DNA of 64,000 nucleotides from DYJB01 sp963777165 (GCA_963777165.1 CAVZPO010000002.1:62001-126000); one strand, 5' to 3'. Counted from the first letter of the stretch, positions 16,938 through 26,372 are shown. Notes: a model not told the origin generated them from the letters alone. Numbers and translations: made by a program.

Positions 16938-18461
16938 ATGATGGCAGGACACATGAGCAAGTTATCGCTGGCGGCAGTCGCGATGAGTGTCGCCGGGCTG
17001 GCGTGCAGCCTGGGTGGAGAGGCGACTCCAACAGTGGGAGCTCCGGCTCCTGTCGTTGCCCCGACCGCCGCACCGATGGGTGCGACGGCGGACCTGGCGA
17101 AGGCGACCGTCCAGATCCTCGCCATGCAAACCGTCGGGGACGGCTACGATGTCGTGTGGTCCGGTTCCGGCTCGGTGATCGGCCCCGACGGGCTGATCCT
17201 CACCAACGGCCATGTGGTCGACGATCGCCTGGGCGAATACGATGTGCTTGGCGTGGCGGTCACGGGCCGCACCGACGAGCCCCCCGACCTGAAATACCTG
17301 GCGGAGATCGCCTCGGCCGACTACGACCTGGACCTGGCGGTCATCCGCATCGTGAGTGATCTGGACGGCAACCCGGTGCAGGCGGATCTCTCATCGATCC
17401 CGCTCGGAGACTCGGACCAGGTGGAGATCGGCGACCACCTGCGCGTGCTCGGCTACCCGGGCATCGGAGGCGAAACGATCACCTTCACCGAGGGAGCGGT
17501 CAGCGGGTTCACCTCGGAGCGTGCCGTCGAGGGCCGGGCGTGGATCAAGACCGATGCCACCATCGCCGGCGGAAACTCCGGCGGGATGGCGGTCAACTCG
17601 GCCGGGCAGCTGATCGGCGTGCCGACTCGCGCCTCGGGCGGTTCGATCGAGGGCGACATCGTCGACTGCCGCCCGGTGGTGGACACCAACCGCGATGGGC
17701 TGATCGATGACCGCGATACCTGCGTGCCGATCGGAGGCTTCATCAACGGGCTGCGCCCGATCAACCTGGCCCGGGCGTTGATCGAGGCGGCCGAACGCGG
17801 GGAACAATATGTCGCCGAACCGCTGGCGCCTCCGCCCTCCGGTGGGTACGACCTGAGCGCGACCGAATTCGATCATCTACTCTTTTCGGACGGCGTGACC
17901 GAGGATGATCAACCCAAGGATCAGTGGTACGCGCTTCCGGCCGGCTCCGTCCAGCTGTGTGCCTTCTGGGACTACAAGGGCATGATCGACGGCATGCACT
18001 GGTCGGCCTACTGGTTTGTCGACGGTGTGCTTGATGAAGGTGGCAGCTACCTGGATGAAAGCTGGGCCGGGTCCGACGCTGGCAATTGGTGGGTGTGCGT
18101 CATGGACGAGGGCGGATTGGGGGACGGCTTATATGAGCTGGTGCTCGAGGTGGAAGGGGAGAGCCTGATGACCGACGCCATCTTCGTTGGCGGTGACCAC
18201 ACGATCATCGATTTCACGCTGAGCAACGAATCCGCCCTGGAGGTGTGCTACATCCAGATTGCCCCCAACCAGGCGGAGAACTGGGGGCAGGATCGTCTGG
18301 GGGCGGAGGAGACGCTGCTGCCGGGGACCGAGCGTGTTTTCTCGTTCGCCAGCGGCGCCTATGACATGCTGCTCTCGGACTGCGACGGCAATGCACTGCT
18401 CGAAGAGTACGGCATCGATCTGACGCAGGACGCGACGTTTCGCTTCAGCGGGTCAGGCTGA
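16938..18461 (+). CDS. Trypsin-like serine protease lipoprotein (HtrA-like, no PDZ)
   Basis: 507 residues with a lipoprotein signal (lipobox AGLAC, Cys23) and a short Pro/Ala linker. A chymotrypsin-fold domain carries His92 (LTNGHVV), Asp132 (DYDLDLAVI) and Ser214 (GGNSGG). The loop around 235-260 holds an acidic, EF-hand-like segment (DTNRDGLIDDRDT) that may bind calcium. Residues about 330-507 form two beta-rich extracellular repeats instead of a PDZ domain. It probably degrades or processes proteins outside the cell. Two tandem ATGs (16938, 16941) fit the GAGG/GAGGG ribosome site equally well. Confidence 0.85.
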   Translation: MMAGHMSKLSLAAVAMSVAGLACSLGGEATPTVGAPAPVVAPTAAPMGATADLAKATVQILAMQTVGDGYDVVWSGSGSVIGPDGLILTNGHVVDDRLGEYDVLGVAVTGRTDEPPDLKYLAEIASADYDLDLAVIRIVSDLDGNPVQADLSSIPLGDSDQVEIGDHLRVLGYPGIGGETITFTEGAVSGFTSERAVEGRAWIKTDATIAGGNSGGMAVNSAGQLIGVPTRASGGSIEGDIVDCRPVVDTNRDGLIDDRDTCVPIGGFINGLRPINLARALIEAAERGEQYVAEPLAPPPSGGYDLSATEFDHLLFSDGVTEDDQPKDQWYALPAGSVQLCAFWDYKGMIDGMHWSAYWFVDGVLDEGGSYLDESWAGSDAGNWWVCVMDEGGLGDGLYELVLEVEGESLMTDAIFVGGDHTIIDFTLSNESALEVCYIQIAPNQAENWGQDRLGAEETLLPGTERVFSFASGAYDMLLSDCDGNALLEEYGIDLTQDATFRFSGSG

Positions 18462-19002
18462 GATCGCAGGGTGTCGGAGCGGGGATGACGGGTTAGGAAG
18501 ATCAGGAAGCCCGTATGAACTCTCTCCGCCGCCCCACCGCGGGCAGTTCGCGCCTGCGGGAAGCTCGGCGCCCAGGAGTCCGGACGGTGGGATGACGCCT
18601 TTCGCTTGCTTGCCGGGCATGGGTGATCGAGAACCCGCAGACCGAATTGGCGTTGCTGTTCACCATTGCCCACCAGCTCGTCCTCGATTCACCCGCGGCG
18701 AGTGGATCTTGAATTGGGCTTCGATCGTCACTCCGGGCACCCTCGGCCGCACGGTGGCTTAGCCTGACGACCAGGGCATTGCCCGGCCAGCTCTTCCCGC
18801 CGGAGCAGGTTTTCTCACATGATTTCCGCCTTTCCACCCTGCCTGGACTGACCCTGCTGGCGTCCCACTGGTCGAGACGGGAGGCGTGGTAGCTCCCTCC
18901 TGCGACGGCGCTGACCCGCTGAGGCTCCGGGCCCCGGCCAACCGTCCAACCACCCCCTACTTAGTTACTACCGTTTCAAGCGTCCAATTTGGTGGCCATA
19001 TC
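18462..19002. other. Gene-free stretch
   Basis: About 540 bases without a supportable gene, RNA or strong hairpin. Only short ORFs with atypical composition are present. Confidence 0.5.
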
Positions 19003-19031
19003 TTGTCCAGATAGGTTATATACCTTATACT
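19003..19031 (+). promoter_or_regulatory. Promoter of the degraded protease gene
   Basis: TTGTCC, 17-bp spacer, TATACT; the -10 ends 51 nt before the ATG at 19083, and an AAGGAG ribosome site follows. Confidence 0.55.
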
Positions 19032-19082
19032 ACCCTCATTCTGCGATCATCGAAATCGCGCACCAAGAAGGAGAGTTCACGC

Positions 19083-20704
19083 ATGCGAACGCAACTGTCC
19101 TCCCGGAAAGCTGCGCCTGCACTTGCGCTTCTGGCGCTGTGGGTGGCCAGCCTGGCCTGCGCCGCCGGTGGCGGCGAGACGCCCGCGCCGGCCAGCGGGC
19201 ACGCGGGCGCCTGCCGTACCGTCCTCGAGCGGGGCGGTCTCAATCGTTGATGAGTCGTCAAGGGCGCAACGGTTCAGATCGAGGCCGTCGGTACCTTCGT
19301 GGATCCCCAGGTCGGCACGATCGTCAATGCTGCCGGCCGCGGCAGCGGGTTCATCATCGACCCGTCGGACATCGCCGTGACCAACAAGCACGTGGTGGCC
19401 GGCGCGGATTGCTCAAGGTATGGGTCGGTGGGGATACCACAGGCAGCTCAGCGCCAAGGTTCTCGGTGTGATCTCGGAGTGCTCCGACCTGGCCGTGATC
19501 GACATCGAGGGGGATGGTTACCCGTTCCTGGAGTGGAGCAGCCGATCCGATCAAGGTCGGCATGGACATCTACGTTGCCGGCTTCCCTCTGGGTGACCCC
19601 GAGTACACCCTCACCCGCGGCGTCATCTCGAAGGAAAAGGCCGACGGCGAGATGCGTTGGGCTTCGGTGGCCTCGTCGGTCGAGTACGACGCCACGACGC
19701 TCCCCGGCAACTCCGGCGGCCCGGTCGTGAATGACAACGCCCAGGTCGTCGCCGTCCACTACGCCGGCAACCATGACAGCCGGCAGGTGTTCGGGATCTC
19801 CGCCGAGCTGGCCAAGCCGGTGACCGATGAACTGGCGACCGGCAAGAGACGTCGATTCGATCGGCATCAACGGCGAAGCGGTGGTCAGCGACGACGGCAG
19901 CCTCGTCGGGCATCTGGGTCTCGGCCGTGACCTCCGGCTCGCCGGCGGACAAGGCCGGCATCGAGGCCGGCGACATCATCAACAAGATGGAGAATGTGGT
20001 GGTGGCGACCGACGGCACGATGGCCGACTACTGCGACATCATCCGCGGTCACGATGCCACCGACACGCTGGCGATCGACGTTCTGCGCTTCTCGACCGGC
20101 GAGATCCTGTCCGGACAGCTCAACGGGGACAAGCTGGGCAGACTCATCCGTCTCGAGCGAACGCCGCGCCGCAGAGCGGACCAGCGCCAGCTGGCAGGCC
20201 AGGCGTACATGACTTTCGACGTCACCGACGACTTATGGGGCGATCCAGTGGAGAGTCCCGAGAGCTGGCGTGATATCACGGACAGCCGGCCGGATGGACG
20301 GCAACGATGTCATCGGGGCGTCCGATCTCGCCGCACCCGATCTTGCCGACTTCGATCAACAGTGGGACACCCCGGGGATGAAGTTCAAGGCCTCGGATGA
20401 CCAGGCCAAGCTCGGCGGGTACGTCCAGGTCCTGGATATCTGGACTCCGGCCAGAACTTCTGCGGACTGCAAGCTCGACAGCCGATACGACTACAACGAC
20501 GGCTACTACCGCGGCAAGCTTCGACTGGTTTGATAACTGCGGCGGCCGGTGGCACGACGGACTACATGATGCTCTCGGCCGTCCCCAACCAGAATGCCGG
20601 CGACGTTCTGATCAGGCTCGAGATGCAGATTGCTACGCCAGGCCGATCTGGACATCGCCCACCACATCCTGGACACGTTTGACATGGTGGGCGCGTTGCC
20701 CTAG
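19083..20704 (+). pseudogene. Trypsin-like protease with PDZ domain, multiple frameshifts
   Basis: A promoter, ribosome site and lipoprotein signal (WVASLACAAGG) open this gene, but the protein is then found in pieces across all three frames. In order: GRGSGFIIDPSDIAVTNKHV (catalytic His), SDLAVIDIEGDGYPF (Asp), LPGNSGGPVVNDNAQVVAV (Ser), a PDZ-like part (VTSGSPADKAGIEAGDIINK), and a C-terminal domain ending DTFDMVGALP at 20704. At least six frame changes are needed. The residues kept, including the whole triad, are well conserved, so indels outnumber harmful substitutions. That pattern fits a poorly sequenced gene or a very young pseudogene better than an old one. Confidence 0.7.
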
Positions 20705-20835
20705 GACTCCGAACAGCCCTTCCGAAGGGTCGCTGCGGCCGCCGCGGCCTGCCTACGGCCGCGGAGCCGAAGGTTACTGGAGCCGACTCCCGAAGGCCCG
20801 AGAGTTTCGCGACGTCGCGCTTCTGGTCCGCTGCG

Positions 20836-20865
20836 TTGACAGCCGCAGGCGGCGCATGGTATGAT
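20836..20865 (+). promoter_or_regulatory. Strong promoter of the PIN/TRAM-cysS-rlmB genes
   Basis: Consensus TTGACA (20836-20841), 18-bp spacer, TATGAT (20860-20865) with an upstream TG. It gives a leader of about 200 nt before the 21073 start. Confidence 0.7.
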
Positions 20866-21023
20866 GCAGGTCGGCAGGCACGGCGGTCATTCGTCATCCA
20901 TCATCCCCGCCGAGCGGCCCCGGTTTCATTCTTGATCATCCAGCGCGTGGGACGTTCCTGTGCCGGGACCTGCGGGGGCACGGGCAACCTGAGGATGGAC
21001 CAAGAAGCCGCTCGTCCAACGAC

Positions 21024-21052
21024 GGGGCGGACGCGAAACCGGCGTCCGCCCC
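21024..21052 (+). promoter_or_regulatory. GC-rich leader hairpin upstream of the PIN/TRAM gene
   Basis: GGGGCGGACGC, loop GAAACCG, GCGTCCGCCCC: a perfect 11-bp stem in the long leader, ending 20 nt before the start codon and close to GGAGGG. No T tract follows. It may modulate translation or stabilise the RNA. Confidence 0.45.
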
Positions 21053-21072
21053 GCTTGCATTGGAGGGCAGGC

Positions 21073-22124
21073 ATGAGCGCTGAGTTTATCGTCCGCATCA
21101 TCGGCATGGTGGCCATGGCCGTCGGGGGGATCTACCTCGGCGTCTACCTGGGGGACCTGGCATCCGGGCCTCCGGAGCTGTGGGCGGCGGTCTTCGCCAT
21201 GGTCGGCGCGCTGATGGGGCTGGTGATCACCCCGTTCCTGACCACCCGACCGGTGCGCGCCATCCGGGGCATGGTGGCGCAAGTCTCGGCGCAGACGATG
21301 GTGTCCGGGCTGATCGGCCTGATCGTCGGGCTGATCGTGGCGGCGCTGATCTCGTTCCCCTCTCTCTGCTGCCGGCGCCCTTCGGCCAGCTGCTGCCGTT
21401 CATCGGTGCGCTGTTCTTCACTTACCTGAGCGTGACGATCTTCGTCCTGCGCCAGAACGACATCCTTGGCCTGCTGCGCAGCCGACTGGCGACAGTGATT
21501 GAAGACGGCGGTGACGGGCCTTCCGGTGGACGGAGCGTGCTTCTGGATACCAGCGTGATCATCGACGGTCGGATTGCCGACATTGCCCACACCGGGTTCA
21601 TCTTCGGCCCGATGGTCGTCCCGGCGTTCGTGCTGGCCGAACTGCAGCACATCGCCGATTCGCCCGACGGGCTCAAGCGGCAGCGCGGCCGACGCGGCCT
21701 GGACATCCTCAACCGCCTGCAGAAGGAGCCTGGCATCCCGTTCCGGATCACCGATCTGGACGTCGAGGGCGTACGCGAGGTGGATGACAAATTGGTCATC
21801 CTGGCTAAGCAGATGCGCTGCCCCGTGCTGACCAACGACTACAACCTGAACCGGGTGGCCGAGCTGCAGGGCGTCACGGTGCTCAACATCAACGAACTGG
21901 CGAACGCGGTCAAGGCCGTCTACCTGCCCGGCGAGGATCTCGAGGTGCATGTCCTCCAGGAGGGCAAGGAGTTTGGGCAGGGCGTCGGCTACCTGGATGA
22001 CGGCACGATGGTCGTGGTCGAGTTGGGCCGCGAGATGATCGGCCGGACCGTCTCGGTGACGGTGACCAAGGTGCTGCAGACCGCCGCCGGGCGAATGATC
22101 TTCGCCCGGCCGATGGCGGGCTGA
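21073..22124 (+). CDS. PIN and TRAM domain membrane protein (YacL family), frameshifted
   Basis: YacL-type protein: N-terminal transmembrane helices (about 1-115), a PIN ribonuclease-like domain with acidic residues in LLDTSVIIDGRIADI and VLTNDYNLNRVA, then a TRAM RNA-binding domain (VGYLDDGTMVVVELGREMIG) near the end. The frame breaks at 21357-21360, where a CCCC run lacks one base: adding a C restores FPLSLLPAPFGQLL across the junction. It lies directly before cysS with a 14-nt gap, as in the conserved yacL/cysS neighbourhood of other bacteria. The substrate is unknown. Confidence 0.85.
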
Positions 22125-22138
22125 GGGGGAGGCGCGGC

Positions 22139-23536
22139 ATGGCGCTGGCGGTCTACAACACGCTCACCCGGCGCAAGGAGCCGTTCGAGACGCTCGAGCC
22201 TGGACGGGTGCGCATGTACGTCTGCGGCCCGACAGTCTATGACCGGGCGCACGTCGGGCACGCCATGTCGGCCGTGGTCTTCGACGTCATCCGGCGCTAC
22301 CTGGAGTATCGCGGCTACCAGGTGCATCACGTGATGAACTACACCGACGTCGAGGACAAGATCATCAAGCGGGCGGCCGAGAAAGGCGTCGAACCGCGGG
22401 CGCTGGCGCAGGGCTACCTGGAAGAGTACGCCCGGCACCTGATCGACCTGAATGTTCTGCCGGCGACCGAGTACCCGCGTGCCTCGGAGGAAATCGAGCG
22501 CATCATCGGCATGATCGAGGTGCTGATCGCCCGGGGCTACGCCTACGCCGTCGGGGGCGACGTCTACTTCCGGGTGGCGCACGACGTCGACTACGGGCGT
22601 CTGTCCGGGCGCAAGCCGGAAGAGATGCGCGCCGGCGCCCGCCTGGAGATCGACGAGCGCAAGCAGGATCCGGCGGACTTCGCGCTGTGGAAGGCGGCCA
22701 AGCCGGGCGAGCCGGAGTGGGACAGCCCGTGGGGCAAAGGCCGTCCCGGATGGCATATCGAATGCTCGGCGATGAACCTGGAGTACCTGGGCGAGCAGAT
22801 CGACATCCATGGCGGCGGCAACGACTTGATCTTCCCGCACCACGAGAACGAGATTGCCCAGACGGAGAGCCTGACCGGAAAGCCCTTCGCCCGCTTCTGG
22901 ATCCACAACGGGATGCTGCAGTTGAGCGGCGAGAAGATGTCGAAATCGCTGGGGAACCTTGTAACGGTCGATGAGTTCCTGAGCGTGCACAGCGGGGATG
23001 CGTTTCGCATGCTGGTGCTGAATTCGTCCTACCGTGGGCCGCTGACCTATACCGACGATGTGGTGCGTCAGGCGGAGAGCGCCCTGGAGCGCTTGCGTTC
23101 GGCGCTCAAGCCGGCGGTCGCGGGGGCGGCCCATGCGGCGGAGGCAGAGGCAACCCTGGCAACCGCAACAGCCGAAGCGCGCCGGCGGTTTGAAGCCGCA
23201 ATGGATGACGACTTCAACACCGCGGGTGCGCTGAGTCACTTGTTTGAGCTGGTACGGGCCATCAATCAGGCCCGCGATGCCGGCGCCGGGGAGCGCGCGC
23301 TGACGGAGGCACAGTCCGGACTGCGCCATCTGGCGGGCGTCCTCGGGCTGAAGTTGAAAGATCAGGACGACGAGTCACAGCCGGCGGCACCGTTCGTAGA
23401 TCTGTTGCTCGAGGTGCGCGAGGAAATGCGCCAGGCCAAGCAGTGGGCCGTCGCCGATCGGATTCGGGACCGTTTGGCCGAGCTTGGCGTGCTGATCGAG
23501 GATGGCAAAGGGGGGACGACCTGGCGCCGGCGGTAG
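22139..23536 (+). CDS. cysS: Cysteinyl-tRNA synthetase
   Basis: 465-residue class I synthetase charging tRNA-Cys. The HIGH-type motif is HVGH (38-41) and KMSKS is at 266-270. The active-site zinc ligands are Cys29, Cys209, His234 and Glu238 in CGPTV, HIECSAM and HHENE. The C-terminal helical anticodon region is complete. The ATG at 22139 follows GGGGGAGG. It sits between the PIN/TRAM protein and the rRNA methyltransferase, with 17 nt to the next start, and is probably co-transcribed. Confidence 0.96.
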   Translation: MALAVYNTLTRRKEPFETLEPGRVRMYVCGPTVYDRAHVGHAMSAVVFDVIRRYLEYRGYQVHHVMNYTDVEDKIIKRAAEKGVEPRALAQGYLEEYARHLIDLNVLPATEYPRASEEIERIIGMIEVLIARGYAYAVGGDVYFRVAHDVDYGRLSGRKPEEMRAGARLEIDERKQDPADFALWKAAKPGEPEWDSPWGKGRPGWHIECSAMNLEYLGEQIDIHGGGNDLIFPHHENEIAQTESLTGKPFARFWIHNGMLQLSGEKMSKSLGNLVTVDEFLSVHSGDAFRMLVLNSSYRGPLTYTDDVVRQAESALERLRSALKPAVAGAAHAAEAEATLATATAEARRRFEAAMDDDFNTAGALSHLFELVRAINQARDAGAGERALTEAQSGLRHLAGVLGLKLKDQDDESQPAAPFVDLLLEVREEMRQAKQWAVADRIRDRLAELGVLIEDGKGGTTWRRR

Positions 23537-23553
23537 CCAGGCGGGAGCGGACG

Positions 23554-24324
23554 ATGCAGGGCGGGGCGCGTGAACGCATCTTCGGCCGCAACGCGATGTA
23601 CGAGGTCCTGCGCGCCGGAAGGCGGGCGGTGGATGGGTTGGAGGTGGCCGAGGGCGCCGAAGCGCGCGGCGGCCTCAAGCGGCTGCTCGATCTGGCTGCG
23701 GCCCAGTCCGTATCGGTACGTAAGGTGCGCCGGGCCGAGCTCGACCGCGAGTCCGATTCGCATCAGGGCGTGGCCGCGACCGTAGCCGCCTACCCCTACG
23801 TCGAGGTGGACGAGATCCTCGAGATTGCGGCGGGGAAAGGCGAGCCGCCGCTGATCCTGCTGTTGGACCTGATCCAGAACCCGCAGAACCTGGGGACGCT
23901 GCTGCGCACGGCGGAAGCTGTGGGAGTGCACGGGGTGATCCTCGGATCGCACCGAGCGGCCGGGATCACGCCGGCGGTGGTCAGCAGTTCCTCAGGTGCC
24001 AGCGAGCACCTGCACGTGGCCCGCGGCAATCTGGCGCAGGCGATGGAACGGCTTGGGCGCGCCGGCGTGTGGCTGGTGGGGCTGGACGAAGGCCTTGAGT
24101 TGGTGGAACTCGACCAGGTCAGGCTGGCGGGGCCGCTCGGCCTGGTGGTGGGCAATGAAGGCGAAGGCATGCGGCGGTTGGTGCGCCAGTCGTGTGACGT
24201 GCTGATGCGGCTGCCGATGCGTGGCCGGGTAGAGTCGCTGAATGCTGCAGTGGCCGGCTCGCTGGCCCTATATGCCGCCTGGGCGGCACGCGGCTACGCA
24301 GGCCGGCGGGTGGGGACGCCATAG
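23554..24324 (+). CDS. rlmB: 23S rRNA 2'-O-ribose methyltransferase, RlmB/TrmH (SpoU) family
   Basis: 256 residues. The N-terminal substrate-binding domain (GRNAMYEVLRAG) is followed by a SPOUT knot with the three SpoU motifs: NPQNLGTLLRTAEA, LGLVVGNEGEGM and LPMRGRVESLNAAVAGSL. It uses S-adenosylmethionine to methylate a ribose, typically G2251 of 23S rRNA for RlmB. The start at 23554 is preferred to upstream in-frame codons because it falls after the cysS stop with GGGAG before it. Position next to cysS and the ribosomal cluster supports the rRNA role. Confidence 0.9.
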   Translation: MQGGARERIFGRNAMYEVLRAGRRAVDGLEVAEGAEARGGLKRLLDLAAAQSVSVRKVRRAELDRESDSHQGVAATVAAYPYVEVDEILEIAAGKGEPPLILLLDLIQNPQNLGTLLRTAEAVGVHGVILGSHRAAGITPAVVSSSSGASEHLHVARGNLAQAMERLGRAGVWLVGLDEGLELVELDQVRLAGPLGLVVGNEGEGMRRLVRQSCDVLMRLPMRGRVESLNAAVAGSLALYAAWAARGYAGRRVGTP

Positions 24325-24334
24325 GTGGGTTACA

Positions 24335-24363
24335 TTGACTGGGGTGCCAAACCCTGTTAGACT
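24335..24363 (+). promoter_or_regulatory. Promoter of the tRNA-tuf cluster
   Basis: TTGACT, 17-bp spacer, TAGACT with TG one base upstream (extended -10), 80 nt before tRNA-Thr. Confidence 0.65.
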
Positions 24364-24442
24364 TATCCGGCGTTGTCGGCGGTGGGTTACCCCGGCCAGG
24401 ATCAGAATGCGCCGAGCAGGTGGGGCGCGTTTTTATCGTCAT

Positions 24443-24514
24443 GCCGACGTAGCTCAATGGCAGAGCAACCGCCTTGTAAGCGGTAGGTTATGGGTTCAAG
24501 TCCCATCGTCGGCT
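24443..24514 (+). tRNA. tRNA-Thr (TGT)
   Basis: Full cloverleaf: acceptor GCCGACG/CGTCGGC, D arm GCTC/GAGC, anticodon stem ACCGC/GCGGT with TGT in the loop, T arm ATGGG/CCCAT with TTCAAGT. The CCA end is not encoded. Confidence 0.95.
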
Positions 24515-24583
24515 TACGTTGAGGGCACGTGACCCGGCCCGAGGGCCTCGGACCGGATCGCCTGCCGGCAACGGCGGGTCGTT

Positions 24584-24666
24584 GGGCGGTTACCCAAGTG
24601 GCCAAAGGGGACTGACTGTAAATCAGTTGGCAGACGCCTTCGGAGGTTCGAATCCTTCACCGCCCA
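24584..24666 (+). tRNA. tRNA-Tyr (GTA)
   Basis: Acceptor GGGCGGT/ACCGCCC, anticodon stem ACTGA/TCAGT with loop CTGTAAA (GTA), a long variable arm as expected for bacterial tRNA-Tyr, and T loop TTCGAAT. CCA is not encoded. Confidence 0.95.
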
Positions 24667-24674
24667 CAGGGAAG

Positions 24675-24762
24675 GAAGCTGTCAGCGATCAGCCGTCAGC
24701 CTTCAGCATTGCGAGCCTGGCCGCTGGGGTCGAGCTGAATGGTGAATGCTGAAAGCTGACTC
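24675..24762. repeat. CTGA/TCAGC-rich spacer repeat with inverted halves
   Basis: GTCAGC and CTTCAGCATT on the left face AATGCTGAAAGCTGAC on the right. It belongs with the CTGA repeats at 7522-7563. It lies between two tRNA genes. Confidence 0.5.
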
Positions 24763-24835
24763 GCCCTCATAGCTCAGTCGGTAGAGCACACCCTTGGTAA
24801 GGGTGGGGTCATGGGTTCAACTCCCATTGAGGGCT
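24763..24835 (+). tRNA. tRNA-Thr (GGT)
   Basis: Acceptor GCCCTCA/TGAGGGC, anticodon stem ACCC/GGGT with loop TTGGTAA (GGT), T arm ATGGG/CCCAT. CCA is not encoded. It lies 45 nt before tuf, probably on the same transcript. Confidence 0.95.
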
Positions 24836-24880
24836 CACGTGCCAACCGAAACCGCATGCTGACGCAAGGAGATCGCCATC

Positions 24881-26083
24881 ATGTCGAAGCAGAAGTTTGA
24901 GCGCACGAAGCCGCACATGAATGTGGGGACGATGGGACACATCGACCACGGCAAGACGACGTTGACGGCGGCGATCACGAAGTACTGCTCGTTTTTCGGA
25001 AAGGCGCAGTTTCGGCCGTTTGATTCGATCGACAATGCGCCGGAAGAGCGCGAGCGCGGGATCACGATTGCGATTGCGCACGTGGAGTATGAGACCGAGA
25101 AGCGGCACTATGCGCACGTCGACATGCCGGGGCACCGGGACTACATCAAGAACATGATCACGGGGGCGGCGCAGGTCGACGGGGCGATTCTGGTGGTGGC
25201 GGCGCCGGACGGGCCGATGCCGCAGACGCGGGAGCACGTGCTGCTGGCACGGCAGGTGGAAGTGCCGGCGATCGTGATCTATCTGAACAAGATCGACATG
25301 ATGGACGATCCGGAGCTGCTGGAGCTGGTGGAGCTGGAGCTGAGGGAGCTCTTGACGGTGTACAAGTTCCCGGGGGACACGACGCCGATCGTGCGGGGGA
25401 GTGCGCTGCAGGCGCTGGAGTCGAAGAGCACGGACCCGAATGCTCCGGAGTACGCCAGCATCAAGGAACTGCTGCGGGTGGTGGACGAGTACATTCCGGA
25501 GCCGGTGAGGCAGACGGACCGGCCGTTCATGATGCCCGTCGAGGACGTGTTCTCGATCAAGGGTCGGGGGACGGTGGTGACGGGCCGGGTGGATCGGGGG
25601 AAGGTGAAGGTCGGGGAGACGGTGGAGATTGTGGGCTTGCGGGACGAGGTTGTGACGTCGGTGGTGACGGGCGTGGAGATGTTCCACAAGCTGCTGGACG
25701 AGGGGATGGCGGGGGACAACCTGGGTCTGCTGCTGCGGGGGATCGAGCGGACGGACGTGGAGCGGGGGATGGTGATTGCGGCGCCGAAGTCGATCACGCC
25801 GCACAAGAAGTTTCTGAGCCAGGTGTACGTGCTGACCAAGGAAGAGGGGGGACGGCACAAGGCGTTCTTCACGGGGTACCGGCCGCAGTTCTACATTCGG
25901 ACGATGGACGTGACGGGGACGATCACGCTGCCGACCGGGGTGGAGATGGTGATGCCGGGGGACGACGTGAATCTGACGGTGGAACTGATCACGCCGGTGG
26001 CGCTGGAGAAGGGCTCGAACTTCGCCGTGCGCGAGGGCGGGCTGACGGTCGGCGCCGGCGTCATTACCGAGATTCTGGAATAG
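24881..26083 (+). CDS. tuf: Elongation factor Tu
   Basis: 400-residue GTPase delivering aminoacyl-tRNA to the ribosome. Motifs: GHIDHGKTT (G1), RGIT (switch I), DMPGH (G3), NKID (G4) and GSALQAL (G5), then domains II and III complete to the end. Two departures from the usual bacterial sequence stand out: the G3 region reads DMPGHRDY instead of DCPGHADY, and switch I continues ITIAIAHVEY instead of ITINTAHVEY. Codon use differs visibly from neighbours: Gly is mainly GGG and third positions favour G. It is flanked by tRNA-Thr and rpmG as in the conserved tuf-rpmG-secE-nusG block. Confidence 0.97.
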   Translation: MSKQKFERTKPHMNVGTMGHIDHGKTTLTAAITKYCSFFGKAQFRPFDSIDNAPEERERGITIAIAHVEYETEKRHYAHVDMPGHRDYIKNMITGAAQVDGAILVVAAPDGPMPQTREHVLLARQVEVPAIVIYLNKIDMMDDPELLELVELELRELLTVYKFPGDTTPIVRGSALQALESKSTDPNAPEYASIKELLRVVDEYIPEPVRQTDRPFMMPVEDVFSIKGRGTVVTGRVDRGKVKVGETVEIVGLRDEVVTSVVTGVEMFHKLLDEGMAGDNLGLLLRGIERTDVERGMVIAAPKSITPHKKFLSQVYVLTKEEGGRHKAFFTGYRPQFYIRTMDVTGTITLPTGVEMVMPGDDVNLTVELITPVALEKGSNFAVREGGLTVGAGVITEILE

Positions 26084-26119
26084 AAGGAGACCTGCCGCCG
26101 CGGGCTGCAGGAATGATCT

Positions 26120-26284
26120 ATGGCCAAGAAGGATACCCGACCGGTGACGACCCTGGCATGCACCGAGTGCCAGGAGCGCAACTACACGACCGAGAAGAGC
26201 CGGCGCAATGACCCCGGCCGGATCGAGTTCAAGAAGTACTGCCCCCGGTGCCGCAAGCACACGCTGCATCGCGAGACCAAGTAG
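26120..26284 (+). CDS. rpmG: 50S ribosomal protein L33
   Basis: 54 residues beginning MAKKDTRPVTTLACTEC, with a zinc ribbon formed by Cys14/Cys17 and Cys41/Cys44. This is the C+ (zinc-binding) form. Its place between tuf and tRNA-Trp/secE is the standard one. It is short but the family match is clear. Confidence 0.93.
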   Translation: MAKKDTRPVTTLACTECQERNYTTEKSRRNDPGRIEFKKYCPRCRKHTLHRETK

Positions 26285-26299
26285 GGGCAGGGGTGACGT

Positions 26300-26372
26300 A
26301 GGCCAGTAGCTCAATTGGCAGAGCACCGCTCTCCAAAAGCGGGGGTTGTGGGTTCAATTCCTGCCTGGCCTG
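26300..26372 (+). tRNA. tRNA-Trp (CCA)
   Basis: Acceptor AGGCCAG/CTGGCCT, anticodon stem CCGCT/AGCGG with loop CTCCAAA (CCA), T loop TTCAATT. It sits between rpmG and secE as in many bacteria. The 3' CCA is not encoded. Confidence 0.95.

Noticed and set aside
20866..21072. T-box riboswitch before the cysS operon
   Set aside because: The conserved T-box sequence and specifier stem are not found; only a GC hairpin is visible.
24809..26326. 505-residue minus-strand ORF
   Set aside because: Antisense to tuf, which is unmistakable; composition is His/Arg/Leu-rich as expected of a shadow frame.
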